Shown: positions 53,665-62,001 of the stretch, piece by piece
Position numbering within the stretch: position 1 is the stretch's first letter
Layout of the letters: each line of letters begins with the position of its first letter
NCBI RefSeq assembly: GCF_023502145.1
Contig: NZ_JAMFLI010000006.1
Coordinates: forward strand, 109,872 to 173,871
Direction of reading: 5' to 3'
DNA from: Craterilacuibacter sp. RT1T
GTDB lineage: Bacteria; Pseudomonadota; Gammaproteobacteria; Burkholderiales; Chromobacteriaceae
Length of the DNA: 64,000 nucleotides
Notes under the pieces: generated by a model
The model's database searches: none
What the model saw: the letters and a program-made list of their open reading frames with translations, nothing else
Told to the model about the DNA's origin: nothing
Position numbers and translations under genes: made by a program

Positions 53665-54759
53665 TCAAGCTGCCAGCGCATCCAGCGCCCGCACATCGCG
53701 TGCCATCCAGCCTACATCCATCATGTCACCCACCTGCCAGGCGGCATCGATTTCGCCGACCGGCACCTTGACGATAAAGCCCCCCTGCCCGGCCACCTCC
53801 ATACGCAAGCGCACGTGATCCCCCAGGTAGATAAACTCCATCAGCCTGGCTTGCAGCCGGTTTTCACAGCCCGCCGCCGCCGCATTCAGCCGCACCCGCT
53901 CCGGGCGAACCGACATTGAGGTCACCTCGCCCGAGCCCAGCATGGCCACACGCCGCGCCTTGACCAGCGCCCCATCATGCAGGCGTACATCGCACAGCTC
54001 GCCAGCCAGATTCACTACTTCACCGCGCAGGGTATTGTTTTCACCGATAAAGTTGGCCACAAAAGAATTGGCCGGCGACTCGTACAAGGTACTGGCGGCA
54101 TCGATCTGCTGGATAATGCCGTCCTTGAACACGGCCACACGATCGGACATGGTTAATGCCTCGCCTTGGTCATGGGTGACATACACCACCGTCACCCCCA
54201 GACGCTCATGCAGATGCTTGATTTCCAGTTGCATATGCTCGCGCAACTGCTTGTCCAGTGCGCCCAAGGGCTCATCCATCAGCACCAACTTGGGCTCGAA
54301 CACCAGCGCCCGCGCCAGCGCGACACGCTGCTGCTGACCGCCGGAGAGCTGCCCCGGATAACGGTGACCCAGACTCTCCAGGCGCACCATGGCCAGCCCG
54401 TTTTTGACCCGGTCGGCAATCTCGCTCTTGCCCATTTTGCGCAAGGTCAGGGGGTAGGCCAGGTTCTCCGCCACCGTCATATGCGGAAACAGCGCATAGT
54501 TCTGAAACACCATGCCGATATTGCGTTTGTGTGGCGGGATATGGTTGAGCAGCTTGCCATCAAAATGGATTGCGCCGTGGCTGGGCGTCTCGAAGCCGGC
54601 CAACATCATCAGGCAGGTCGTTTTGCCCGAACCTGAGGGGCCGAGCAGGGTCAGGAATTCGCCGCGACGGATGTCTAGATCCAGATTTTTGACAATCAAT
54701 GATTCGCCGTCGTAGCTTTTTTGTACACCACGAAAACTGACCAGAACTTCATCCGCCAT
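53665..54759 (-). CDS. Polyamine/opine-type ABC transporter ATPase (PotA-like)
   Basis: A 364-residue ATPase: Walker A GPSGSGKTT, Q-loop 'MVFQNYALFPHMTV', signature LSGGQQQRVALARAL, Walker B LVLMDEPLGALD, then the TOBE domain (about 270-360). It is the first gene of the operon. ATG at 54759 follows GGGAG; an upstream in-frame ATG at 54771 is less well placed. A 17-bp hairpin palindrome lies just upstream. Confidence 0.94.
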   Translation of the reverse strand: MADEVLVSFRGVQKSYDGESLIVKNLDLDIRRGEFLTLLGPSGSGKTTCLMMLAGFETPSHGAIHFDGKLLNHIPPHKRNIGMVFQNYALFPHMTVAENLAYPLTLRKMGKSEIADRVKNGLAMVRLESLGHRYPGQLSGGQQQRVALARALVFEPKLVLMDEPLGALDKQLREHMQLEIKHLHERLGVTVVYVTHDQGEALTMSDRVAVFKDGIIQQIDAASTLYESPANSFVANFIGENNTLRGEVVNLAGELCDVRLHDGALVKARRVAMLGSGEVTSMSVRPERVRLNAAAAGCENRLQARLMEFIYLGDHVRLRMEVAGQGGFIVKVPVGEIDAAWQVGDMMDVGWMARDVRALDALAA

Positions 54760-54779
54760 ACCGTCTCCCATCTTATTTC

Positions 54780-54796
54780 GTTCCGCAAAGCGGAAC
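54780..54796. promoter_or_regulatory. Palindrome upstream of the ABC transporter operon
   Basis: GTTCCGC aaa GCGGAAC is a perfect 7-bp inverted repeat, 20 bases before the ATPase ATG at 54759. It could be an operator for a repressor or a 5' UTR hairpin. No T run. Confidence 0.45.
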
Positions 54797-54928
54797 TTAG
54801 TTTTACTTTTATAAAAGCTACCGCCTGTGCGAGCCCAAGTAAAGAGTCATTGCTCTATTGCAAACGTAATACCTTAAAAACTGTTGCATAATTGCCAGAC
54901 ACGGCGACTTCCGGGCACGACATAAAAA

Positions 54929-54956
54929 AAGGGCCTGCTCTTTCGAGCAGGCCCTT
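54929..54956. terminator. Terminator after glutamate dehydrogenase gene
   Basis: Perfect 12-bp stem AAGGGCCTGCTC/GAGCAGGCCCTT with TTTC loop; on the minus strand the stem ends in a T run (the A run at 54924-54930). Confidence 0.92.
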
Positions 54957-54989
54957 GCCTTTGCCGCCGAGTGACCCCGGCTTATGCGC

Positions 54990-57900
54990 TTAACTCAGCA
55001 AATGGTTATTCAGCTCACGCATACCAGCCGACAGCATGGCCAGATCCAGTAACTCGAAGGTTTGCAGTTCGGCAAACATCTGCTGACACTGCTCGACATT
55101 CACCGCGCGCACTTCCAGCCAGCAATGGGCAAAATCGCCTTCAATTCCGGCATCCAGCGCCAACTGCGTCAGGCGGCGATGCATGCGGTAAAGGTCGTCA
55201 CGCAAGGCCGAACGCGCCAGCGATTGCCAACGGTTTTCGCGTGGCAAGCGGGTAATCGCATCACACAGCCAGTCCAGCTGCAGCTCGCGTCCCAGCGTGA
55301 AGTAGCCGGCGGCCAGATCTTCCAGCGCCCTGTCACTGCCCTCGCCAATTTCGATGATATCCATCAGCGGCACGGCAAACTCCAGACGCGCCAGCACCTG
55401 CGCCAACTGTTGCGGCATGCCCTCTACCGCCATGCGTGCTTCCAGTGCGGCCACTTGCGGGTAGGCCGCCGCATCGATCAGTTGCGGCAGGCTTTGCAGC
55501 AAGGCCTGCACCTTGCTGGCATAACGCTCGATCTGCGCACTCACCGCACCAAACGGACGACGGTTACGCAGTACCCAGCGCGTAACGCGCTCGATCAGGG
55601 TGCGCACCAGCACCATCATCTCGACCTGCAAATCGGCCGGCACACGGTTGTCCAGTGCCTCGATTTCACACCACAGCTTCTCGGCGTCAAATACATGGCT
55701 GGCAATCCACCAGGCGCGCGCGATATCGCAAGCCGGCAGCGGGGTTTCTTCCTTCAGGCGGAACATGAAGGTGGTACCCATGCGGTTGACGATACGGTTA
55801 GCCAATTGGTTGGCAATAATTTCGCGCTTGAGATAGTGCGACTTCATCGCCTCGCCAAAACGCACCTTAAGCGGCCCCGGGAAATAATCGACCAGAATCG
55901 GCAGGAAATCCGCATCGTCCGGCAGATCCGAGGCCAGCAGCGCCTGATCCAGCGTGATCTTGCTATAAGCCAAAAGCACTGCCACTTCCGGCGTGGTCAG
56001 GCCAGCACGCTGCGCGCGGCGCTCGGCCAGCTGGGCATCGGTCGGCAGATATTCCAGCGCGCGGTTAATCTCGCCGGCTTTCTCCATCGCCAGCATCATG
56101 CGCGTTTGCGCTCCCAGCATCTGCGGCGCACTCAGGCGATTAACCGCCAGAATCTGCGTCTGCAGATAGTTGTTGCGCAACACCAGATGGCCGACTTCCT
56201 CCGTCATTTCCGCCAGCAGCTCATTGCGCTGCTTAAGGGTCATATCGCCTTGCTGCATCACGCCGCCCAGCAGGATCTTGATATTCACCTCATGGTCAGA
56301 GCAGTCCACACCGGCCGAGTTGTCGATCGCATCGGTACAGATCAGGCCGCCCTTAAGGGCAAACTCGATACGGCCTTTTTGCGTGCAGCCCAGGTTGCCG
56401 CCCTCGCCGACCACCTTAACGTTCAGCTCGCAGCCGTTGACGCGCAATGCATCGGTTGCACGGTCGCGCACATCGGCGTGGCTCTCGCTCGTGGCTTTGA
56501 CGTAGGTACCGATACCACCGTTGTAAAGCAGGTCGGCTTCGGCCTTGATAATCTCGTGAATCAGCTCGGATGGCGCCATGCTCTCGCGCTCGGTCTTGAG
56601 CCAGGCGCGCACTTCTGCCGACAGCGGGATGGATTTGGCCGAACGCTCGAAGATGCCGCCGCCTGCCGAGATCAGCTCGCGGTTGTAATCGGTCCACGAC
56701 GAGCGTGGCAGATTAAACAGGCGGGCACGCTCGGCAAAGCTGATGCTGGCGACCGGGTTCGGATCAAGGAAAATATGCAGATGGTTGAATGCGGCCTTCA
56801 GGCAGATATGCTCGGACAGCAGCATGCCGTTGCCAAACACGTCACCGGCCATATCACCGATACCGATCACGCTGAAGTCTTCGCGCTGGATATCCTTGCC
56901 CAGATGGCGGAAGTGGCGCTTGACCGCTTCCCAGGCCCCGCGTGCGGTAATACCCATGCCCTTGTGGTCGTAACCTGCCGAGCCGCCGGAGGCAAACGCG
57001 TCGCCCAGCCAAAAGCCGTACTGTGCCGACACGCCGTTGGCGATATCGGAGAAGCTGGCCGTACCCTTATCGGCGGCCACCACCAGATAAGGATCATCCG
57101 CATCCAGGCGCACGACCTGCTGTGGCGGCACAATCTGGCCGCTCACCAGGTTGTCGGTCAAGTCGAGCAAGGCCGAAATAAACAGTTTGTAGCAGGCAAT
57201 GCCCTCGGCCATAAAGGCTTCGCGCTCGGACGCCGCCGGCAGCTGTTTGCAGACGAAACCGCCCTTGGAGCCCATCGGTACGATCACCGAGTTTTTCACC
57301 ATCTGCGCCTTAACGAGGCCGAGCACTTCGGTGCGGAAGTCTTCCATGCGGTCGGACCAGCGCAAACCGCCACGCGCGACCTTGGAGCCGCGCAAGTGCA
57401 CGCCCTCGACACGCGGGCTGTACACCCAGATCTCGAACAGCGGGCGCGGCTGCGGTAGAAACGGTATCGCCGCCGACTCGAGCTTGAACGACACATAGGA
57501 CTTGGTCTGACCCTCGGCATCCGCCTGCCAGAAGTTAGTGCGGCGGGTCGCCATAATCACGGTCAGGAAACCGTTGAGAATACGGTCTTCATCCAGATTG
57601 GACACCTTATCCAGCATGCCCTTCAGTTCGCTGCACAATGCTTCGGCGCGCACGCTATCTTGCTGTGCCGGCGCCAGTCTGGCGGCGAACAGTTCGACCA
57701 GCTTGCGGGTAATCTGCGGGTAATTGGCTACACACTGTTCGATATAAGCCTGGCTGAAAGTCAGGCCGGCCTGGCGCAGATATTTGGCCAGCGCACGCAC
57801 CAGCGTGATTTCACGCCAGTTAAGCCCGGCCAATAGTGCCAGACGGTTGAAACCGTCACTCTCGCAACGCCCGGCAAAGACTTCAGCCAGCAATTGCTGG

Positions 57901-59786
57901 AAGTCCTGCTGAACGTCCTCATCCGCCATCTGCGCATAGGCTGCGCCCAACTCCAGACCGAAATCGGAAATCCACACCATGCTGCCATCGGCACGCTCGA
58001 TACGGTAAGGATGCTCGTCCTGCACCTTGACGCCCATGTTTTCCAGAATCGGCATGCTGGCCGACAGGCCCAGCGGTGCGCCGCTACGGAACAGTTTCAG
58101 ATTGAACTGCTGGGAAGCCCGGTGGAAGGGGCGATACAGTTTGATCGCCAGCGGCTGCTCGCTGCTGACCTGCGCGATATGCTGGATATCATGCACGGCA
58201 CTGCGCACGCTGAATTCTTCGCGGTAAGCCAGCGGGAATGCCGACTGGTACAGGCCGAACAAGGCATTGCCCTGCTCTTCACCATGCGCTTCGGTCAATT
58301 GCACCGACAACTCGTCAACCCAGCCGCGCACGACGCGGGCAATCTCCTGCTCGACATCGCTCTCGCGGTATGCCGGCAGATCTGCCGCCTGGGTACGGAT
58401 AATGTAATGCACTCGGGCCAGTACGCCATCACCGATTTGCACGCTGAACTCGGCCGCATTGCCGTTAAAAGCAGCCAGCAAGACTTTCTCGATTTTGAGC
58501 CTGACTTCGGTACTGAAGCTGTCGCGTGGCACATACACCAGGCAGCTGACATAACGGTGGTATCTATCCTTACGCACAAACAGGCGCACGCGCGGACGCT
58601 CTTGCAGATTGACAATGCCTTCGGCAATCGGCAGCAGGGTTTCCGCCTCGATCTCGAACAACTCGTCACGCGGATAGGTTTCCAGCACAAAACCCAAGGT
58701 CTTGGCCTTGTAACTGTTGTCGACAAAATCGCAACTCTCGGTCACATAGGCCAGCTTCTCGCGCAGGATAGGAATTTCATGCAGCGGTGCCTGATAGGCG
58801 CTGGCGGTATACAGACCCAGCAAACGCGACTCGCCGACGACCTCACCGGCGGCGTTAAAGCGCTTAATGCCGACAAAGTCCATATAAGCCGGGCGATGGA
58901 TAATGGAGCGCGACTGCGATTTGTTCAGCACAATGCGCTGCGGTAGATGCGCCAGCTCGCGCAGTGCTTGCGGCAGCGCTTCAAAGCTGGCGGAATATTC
59001 CTTGCCTCCCTGGTCTTCCAATATGCCCAGCCCCGAGTCCTTGACGATCTTCAGGCTGTCCTTGCCGTCACGCTTAACCAGGTCATAGCTGCAGTAACCC
59101 ATAAACAGGAAATGATTGGCAGCCATCCACTCGAGAAAAGCCCGCCCCTCCTGCCCCTGCTCGCCTTGTCCGGCCAGCTCTTCGCATAGGGCACTCACCC
59201 GCTCACGCATCACCGGCTCATCGCGCACCACCAGCTGAATGCTGGCCAGTACCTGCGTTAGCTCTTGCTGCAAAGCATGCAGTCGCGCCTCATCGCTGAC
59301 GCGGTCCATCTGCACATGAATCAGCGACTCCAGCGGCAAGCTGCGGTCTTCGGTGCGTTTAATCTCCTGCAGCTGACCCGAGGCATCGCGCGCCACCGCG
59401 ACCACCGGGTGCACCAGCAAATGCAGGTTCAGGCTATGGCGCGCCAGGAACATGGCAACCGAGTCAATCAGGAAGGGCATGTCGTCGTTGACGACCTCGA
59501 TCACGCTATGCGTGCTTTGCCAGCCATCACGCTCGAAGTCCGGATTGTAAATTCGAACCTTGACTTGCCCTGGCAAGCGCTGCCCGGCAAACTCGTAATG
59601 CGTCATCGCGACACCAACCAGATCCTGCGCACTCTGGCGCGACAGGTCGGCATACTCGGTTTCTTCGAAATAAATAGGGAAAAAAGGAAGCAGTTGATCG
59701 GACTCGGCAGAAGAGAGCTTCTGTCTGGCCAGTCCCTGGATATCGGCAATCAGGCGGACAAGTTCGGTCTTGTTGCTAAACGACAT
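54990..59786 (-). CDS. gdhB: Large NAD-specific glutamate dehydrogenase (GDH-180 class)
   Basis: A 1598-residue enzyme that oxidatively deaminates glutamate to 2-oxoglutarate. The long N-terminal regulatory part (about 1-650) precedes the catalytic domain, which carries 'ARGGLRWSDRMEDFR', 'MGSKGGFV' and 'GIGDMAGDVFGNGML'. Size and motifs match the 180-kDa class of Pseudomonas and Streptomyces. ATG at 59786 (MSFSNKTELV) is chosen because GGGAAG precedes it; an upstream frame begins at 59909 in poor context. Divergent from an ornithine/arginine-type binding protein and ArgR-like regulator. Confidence 0.96.
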   Translation of the reverse strand: MSFSNKTELVRLIADIQGLARQKLSSAESDQLLPFFPIYFEETEYADLSRQSAQDLVGVAMTHYEFAGQRLPGQVKVRIYNPDFERDGWQSTHSVIEVVNDDMPFLIDSVAMFLARHSLNLHLLVHPVVAVARDASGQLQEIKRTEDRSLPLESLIHVQMDRVSDEARLHALQQELTQVLASIQLVVRDEPVMRERVSALCEELAGQGEQGQEGRAFLEWMAANHFLFMGYCSYDLVKRDGKDSLKIVKDSGLGILEDQGGKEYSASFEALPQALRELAHLPQRIVLNKSQSRSIIHRPAYMDFVGIKRFNAAGEVVGESRLLGLYTASAYQAPLHEIPILREKLAYVTESCDFVDNSYKAKTLGFVLETYPRDELFEIEAETLLPIAEGIVNLQERPRVRLFVRKDRYHRYVSCLVYVPRDSFSTEVRLKIEKVLLAAFNGNAAEFSVQIGDGVLARVHYIIRTQAADLPAYRESDVEQEIARVVRGWVDELSVQLTEAHGEEQGNALFGLYQSAFPLAYREEFSVRSAVHDIQHIAQVSSEQPLAIKLYRPFHRASQQFNLKLFRSGAPLGLSASMPILENMGVKVQDEHPYRIERADGSMVWISDFGLELGAAYAQMADEDVQQDFQQLLAEVFAGRCESDGFNRLALLAGLNWREITLVRALAKYLRQAGLTFSQAYIEQCVANYPQITRKLVELFAARLAPAQQDSVRAEALCSELKGMLDKVSNLDEDRILNGFLTVIMATRRTNFWQADAEGQTKSYVSFKLESAAIPFLPQPRPLFEIWVYSPRVEGVHLRGSKVARGGLRWSDRMEDFRTEVLGLVKAQMVKNSVIVPMGSKGGFVCKQLPAASEREAFMAEGIACYKLFISALLDLTDNLVSGQIVPPQQVVRLDADDPYLVVAADKGTASFSDIANGVSAQYGFWLGDAFASGGSAGYDHKGMGITARGAWEAVKRHFRHLGKDIQREDFSVIGIGDMAGDVFGNGMLLSEHICLKAAFNHLHIFLDPNPVASISFAERARLFNLPRSSWTDYNRELISAGGGIFERSAKSIPLSAEVRAWLKTERESMAPSELIHEIIKAEADLLYNGGIGTYVKATSESHADVRDRATDALRVNGCELNVKVVGEGGNLGCTQKGRIEFALKGGLICTDAIDNSAGVDCSDHEVNIKILLGGVMQQGDMTLKQRNELLAEMTEEVGHLVLRNNYLQTQILAVNRLSAPQMLGAQTRMMLAMEKAGEINRALEYLPTDAQLAERRAQRAGLTTPEVAVLLAYSKITLDQALLASDLPDDADFLPILVDYFPGPLKVRFGEAMKSHYLKREIIANQLANRIVNRMGTTFMFRLKEETPLPACDIARAWWIASHVFDAEKLWCEIEALDNRVPADLQVEMMVLVRTLIERVTRWVLRNRRPFGAVSAQIERYASKVQALLQSLPQLIDAAAYPQVAALEARMAVEGMPQQLAQVLARLEFAVPLMDIIEIGEGSDRALEDLAAGYFTLGRELQLDWLCDAITRLPRENRWQSLARSALRDDLYRMHRRLTQLALDAGIEGDFAHCWLEVRAVNVEQCQQMFAELQTFELLDLAMLSAGMRELNNHLLS

Positions 59787-59855
59787 GGAGCTTCCCTTTA
59801 TTGTATGGTCACTGGGTAGTGTCGACGCATTGTAGATGCTGCTCCAATAAGCGCA

Positions 59856-59871
59856 TTCTTGTTTTGCGACA
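59856..59871 (-). promoter_or_regulatory. TGTCGC-N8-AA element upstream of gdhB
   Basis: On the minus strand TGTCGC at 59871-59866, then eight bases, then AA at 59857-59856, matches the half-site of Pseudomonas ArgR (TGTCGC N8 AA). It lies about 70 bases before the gdhB ATG. A 10-bp palindrome ATGTATACAT is at 59875-59884. The full direct repeat is not present, so this is tentative. Confidence 0.4.
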
Positions 59872-60068
59872 CGCATGTATACATACCCAGAACTACAATT
59901 TGTATGCATGAATGCTTACCATAGCCAAAAAGCAATGAAACTTCGTGTCTGGCAAGCAGATACATACCCACACCGGGCATAACACGTTAAAATCGCCGCG
60001 CCTGAGCAGTCCATAATCAATCAGCTCGCTCAAATAAATGGCACAAGCCGGATCAATATGGAGACAAA

Positions 60069-60872
60069 ATGAGACGTTTTTCCGGCCTACTGGCTTGGCT
60101 CTGGCTGCTGCCGGCCATAGCCTATGGTGCGCCCGTCCTACGCTTCGGTGTCGATCTCAACTACCCCCCCTTTTCCTGGCAGGACAAAAAGGGGCAGGCA
60201 CAAGGTTTCGATATCGACATCGCCTATGCCCTGTGTCAAACACTTGAAGTACGCTGCCTGATCGTCCCTCAGGATTGGGATGGCTTGATCCCTGCGCTCA
60301 AGGCGGGGAAATTCGATGCCATTTTGTCGTCCATGCAGATCACCCCGGAACGCATGCATCAAGTTGACTTCAGTGACAAGTATTACAACATACCCAGCCG
60401 TCTGATCAGCCGCAAACATGGCCAGACGGAAGCCGGCACATGGAAGGCGAAGCGCATCGGTGTATTGGAGTCCTCGACTCAGGAAAACTTTGCCCGTAAA
60501 CGCTGGGGCACGCAGCAAGCCAGAATCATCAGCTATAGCGAGATCGGTGATGCCTTCCTAGCCTTGCAGCAAGGCAAGCTTGATGCCGTGTTTGTCGATA
60601 GCGCAGTGGGGGAACAGGCTTTTTTACGCAAGCCTGCCGGACGTGACTTTGCCTTTACCGGCCATAGCTTTTCCGATCCGGCCTACTTTGGCCCGGGTGC
60701 CGGCATTGCAGTGAAGAAAGGCAACCATGCTTTAAGGCTCAAACTGAATCAGGCATTACAAGAAATCAGACAAAACGGACGCTACCATAAAATACAAAAC
60801 AAATATTTTGGCTTCGATATCTACGGCGACAAGCCGCAAGCTAAAGTGATCGCACCGGAAACCACACAATAA
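60069..60872 (+). CDS. Basic amino acid ABC transporter substrate-binding protein (AotJ/ArgT-like)
   Basis: A 267-residue periplasmic protein. Signal peptide residues 1-20 (AYG/AP); 'LRFGVDLNYPPFSW' and 'GQAQGFDIDIAYALCQTL' are typical of family 3 binding proteins for lysine, arginine, ornithine and histidine. Adjacent genes for permease and ATPase are missing here. The ATG at 60069 follows GGAG. Promoter presumably in the 282-base gap to gdhB. Confidence 0.9.
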   Translation: MRRFSGLLAWLWLLPAIAYGAPVLRFGVDLNYPPFSWQDKKGQAQGFDIDIAYALCQTLEVRCLIVPQDWDGLIPALKAGKFDAILSSMQITPERMHQVDFSDKYYNIPSRLISRKHGQTEAGTWKAKRIGVLESSTQENFARKRWGTQQARIISYSEIGDAFLALQQGKLDAVFVDSAVGEQAFLRKPAGRDFAFTGHSFSDPAYFGPGAGIAVKKGNHALRLKLNQALQEIRQNGRYHKIQNKYFGFDIYGDKPQAKVIAPETTQ

Positions 60873-60894
60873 ACGTACAATAGTCGTATTACCT

Positions 60895-60900
60895 TGTCGC
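60895..60900 (+). promoter_or_regulatory. TGTCGC element before ArgR-like gene
   Basis: TGTCGC lies in the 90-base gap before the regulator start; AA follows after seven bases, one short of the Pseudomonas ArgR half-site. Weak evidence alone. Confidence 0.25.
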
Positions 60901-60962
60901 AATGCTGAACAGGCAGGCAAGCTTGATCCTTAACCAATGCTCACACCGGTTACCCCGAATTC

Positions 60963-61958
60963 ATGGTTCACCCTAAGTTACAGGCAAATAAACAGCTACG
61001 TTACGGCTTTTTGCTGCTGCCAAATGCTTCAATGGCTAATCTGGCCATTGCCACTGAAGTGCTGGTCGCAGCCAATCAGCTGGCAGAAAAACGCTGTTAT
61101 GAATATCTGACACTCTCGCTTGATGGCGCAGCGGTGACGCTGCTCAACGGCCAAAAGCTGGAGGTTGATCTGCCCCTGCTTAACGCACCACGACTGGATG
61201 CCTTGTTTGTCCTCGCGGGTGATACGCATGGGGAAGTAGCAGTAGAAGAACTGGCCCGTGCCGCCGCCCTGCCCGGCAATGACAAAATGCTGATTGCCGG
61301 CATCGGTTGCGGCAGCTACTGGCTGGCGCGTGCCGGACTGTTGTCCGGTTATCGCGCCACCATACACTGGCAGGAAATCAGTCGCCTGACCGACGAGTTT
61401 TCCGATGTGATCGTGTCGGGCAATCTGTATGAAGCCGACCGCAACCGCGCCAGCTGTGCCGGCGGTGCGGCTACGCTGGATTTTATGGTGATGCTGGTTT
61501 CCGGGCTATTAGGCAGCGAGTTCGCCTCACGCCTGTCGGAAATTTTCAGCATGGAGCGCATCCGCCCGGGTAACGAGCGCCAGCGTATTCCGCTGGTCAC
61601 CCGTATCGGCGGCAGCCAGCCCAAGCTCACCGAAGCGGTCAGCCTGATGGAAGCCAATATCGAAGAGCCGCTATCAACGGATGATATTGCCTTTTATGTC
61701 GGCGTTTCACGCCGCCAGCTTGAACGTCTGTTCAAACAATACTTAAGTACCGTTCCATCCAAGTATTATCTGGAACTGCGCTTGAACCGCGCCCGGCAAC
61801 TGCTGCAACAAACCTCCAAGTCCATCGTACAAATCGGTCTGGCTTGCGGTTTTTCCAGCGGGCCGCACTTCTCCAGCACCTACCGCAGCCACTTCAATAT
61901 CACCCCGCGCGAAGAGCGCTCGCAGCGTGCCATGCACCATGTAGCAGCTCAATCCTGA
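60963..61958 (+). CDS. GlxA-type AraC regulator, ArgR-like
   Basis: A 331-residue regulator with an N-terminal class I glutamine amidotransferase-like domain (about 12-190; 'GIGCGSYWLARAGLLSGYRATIHW' with GCGSYWLA), then a double AraC HTH (about 220-320; 'DDIAFYVGVSRRQLERLFKQY' and 'IVQIGLACGFSSGPHFS'). Pseudomonas ArgR has this layout and activates arginine catabolism, including gdhB; here it lies beside gdhB and a basic-amino-acid-binding protein. I infer the same role; name not proven. Confidence 0.85.
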   Translation: MVHPKLQANKQLRYGFLLLPNASMANLAIATEVLVAANQLAEKRCYEYLTLSLDGAAVTLLNGQKLEVDLPLLNAPRLDALFVLAGDTHGEVAVEELARAAALPGNDKMLIAGIGCGSYWLARAGLLSGYRATIHWQEISRLTDEFSDVIVSGNLYEADRNRASCAGGAATLDFMVMLVSGLLGSEFASRLSEIFSMERIRPGNERQRIPLVTRIGGSQPKLTEAVSLMEANIEEPLSTDDIAFYVGVSRRQLERLFKQYLSTVPSKYYLELRLNRARQLLQQTSKSIVQIGLACGFSSGPHFSSTYRSHFNITPREERSQRAMHHVAAQS

Positions 61959-61965
61959 GCCGGGA

Positions 61966-62001
61966 AGCTGAGCGGGCAGCAAGCCATGCCCGCTCAGCTT
62001 G
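61966..62001. terminator. Hairpin between regulator and rmuC genes
   Basis: Perfect 13-bp stem AAGCTGAGCGGGC (61966-61978) with 61989-62001, ten-base loop. It reaches into the last codons of rmuC. No T run either side, so it may not be a classic terminator. Confidence 0.55.

Noticed and set aside
55062..57458. Very long plus-strand open frame (798 codons) inside gdhB
   Set aside because: It is antisense to a well-conserved catalytic gene, has a His/Gln/Arg-rich composition typical of a shadow frame in GC-rich DNA, and has no recognisable domain.
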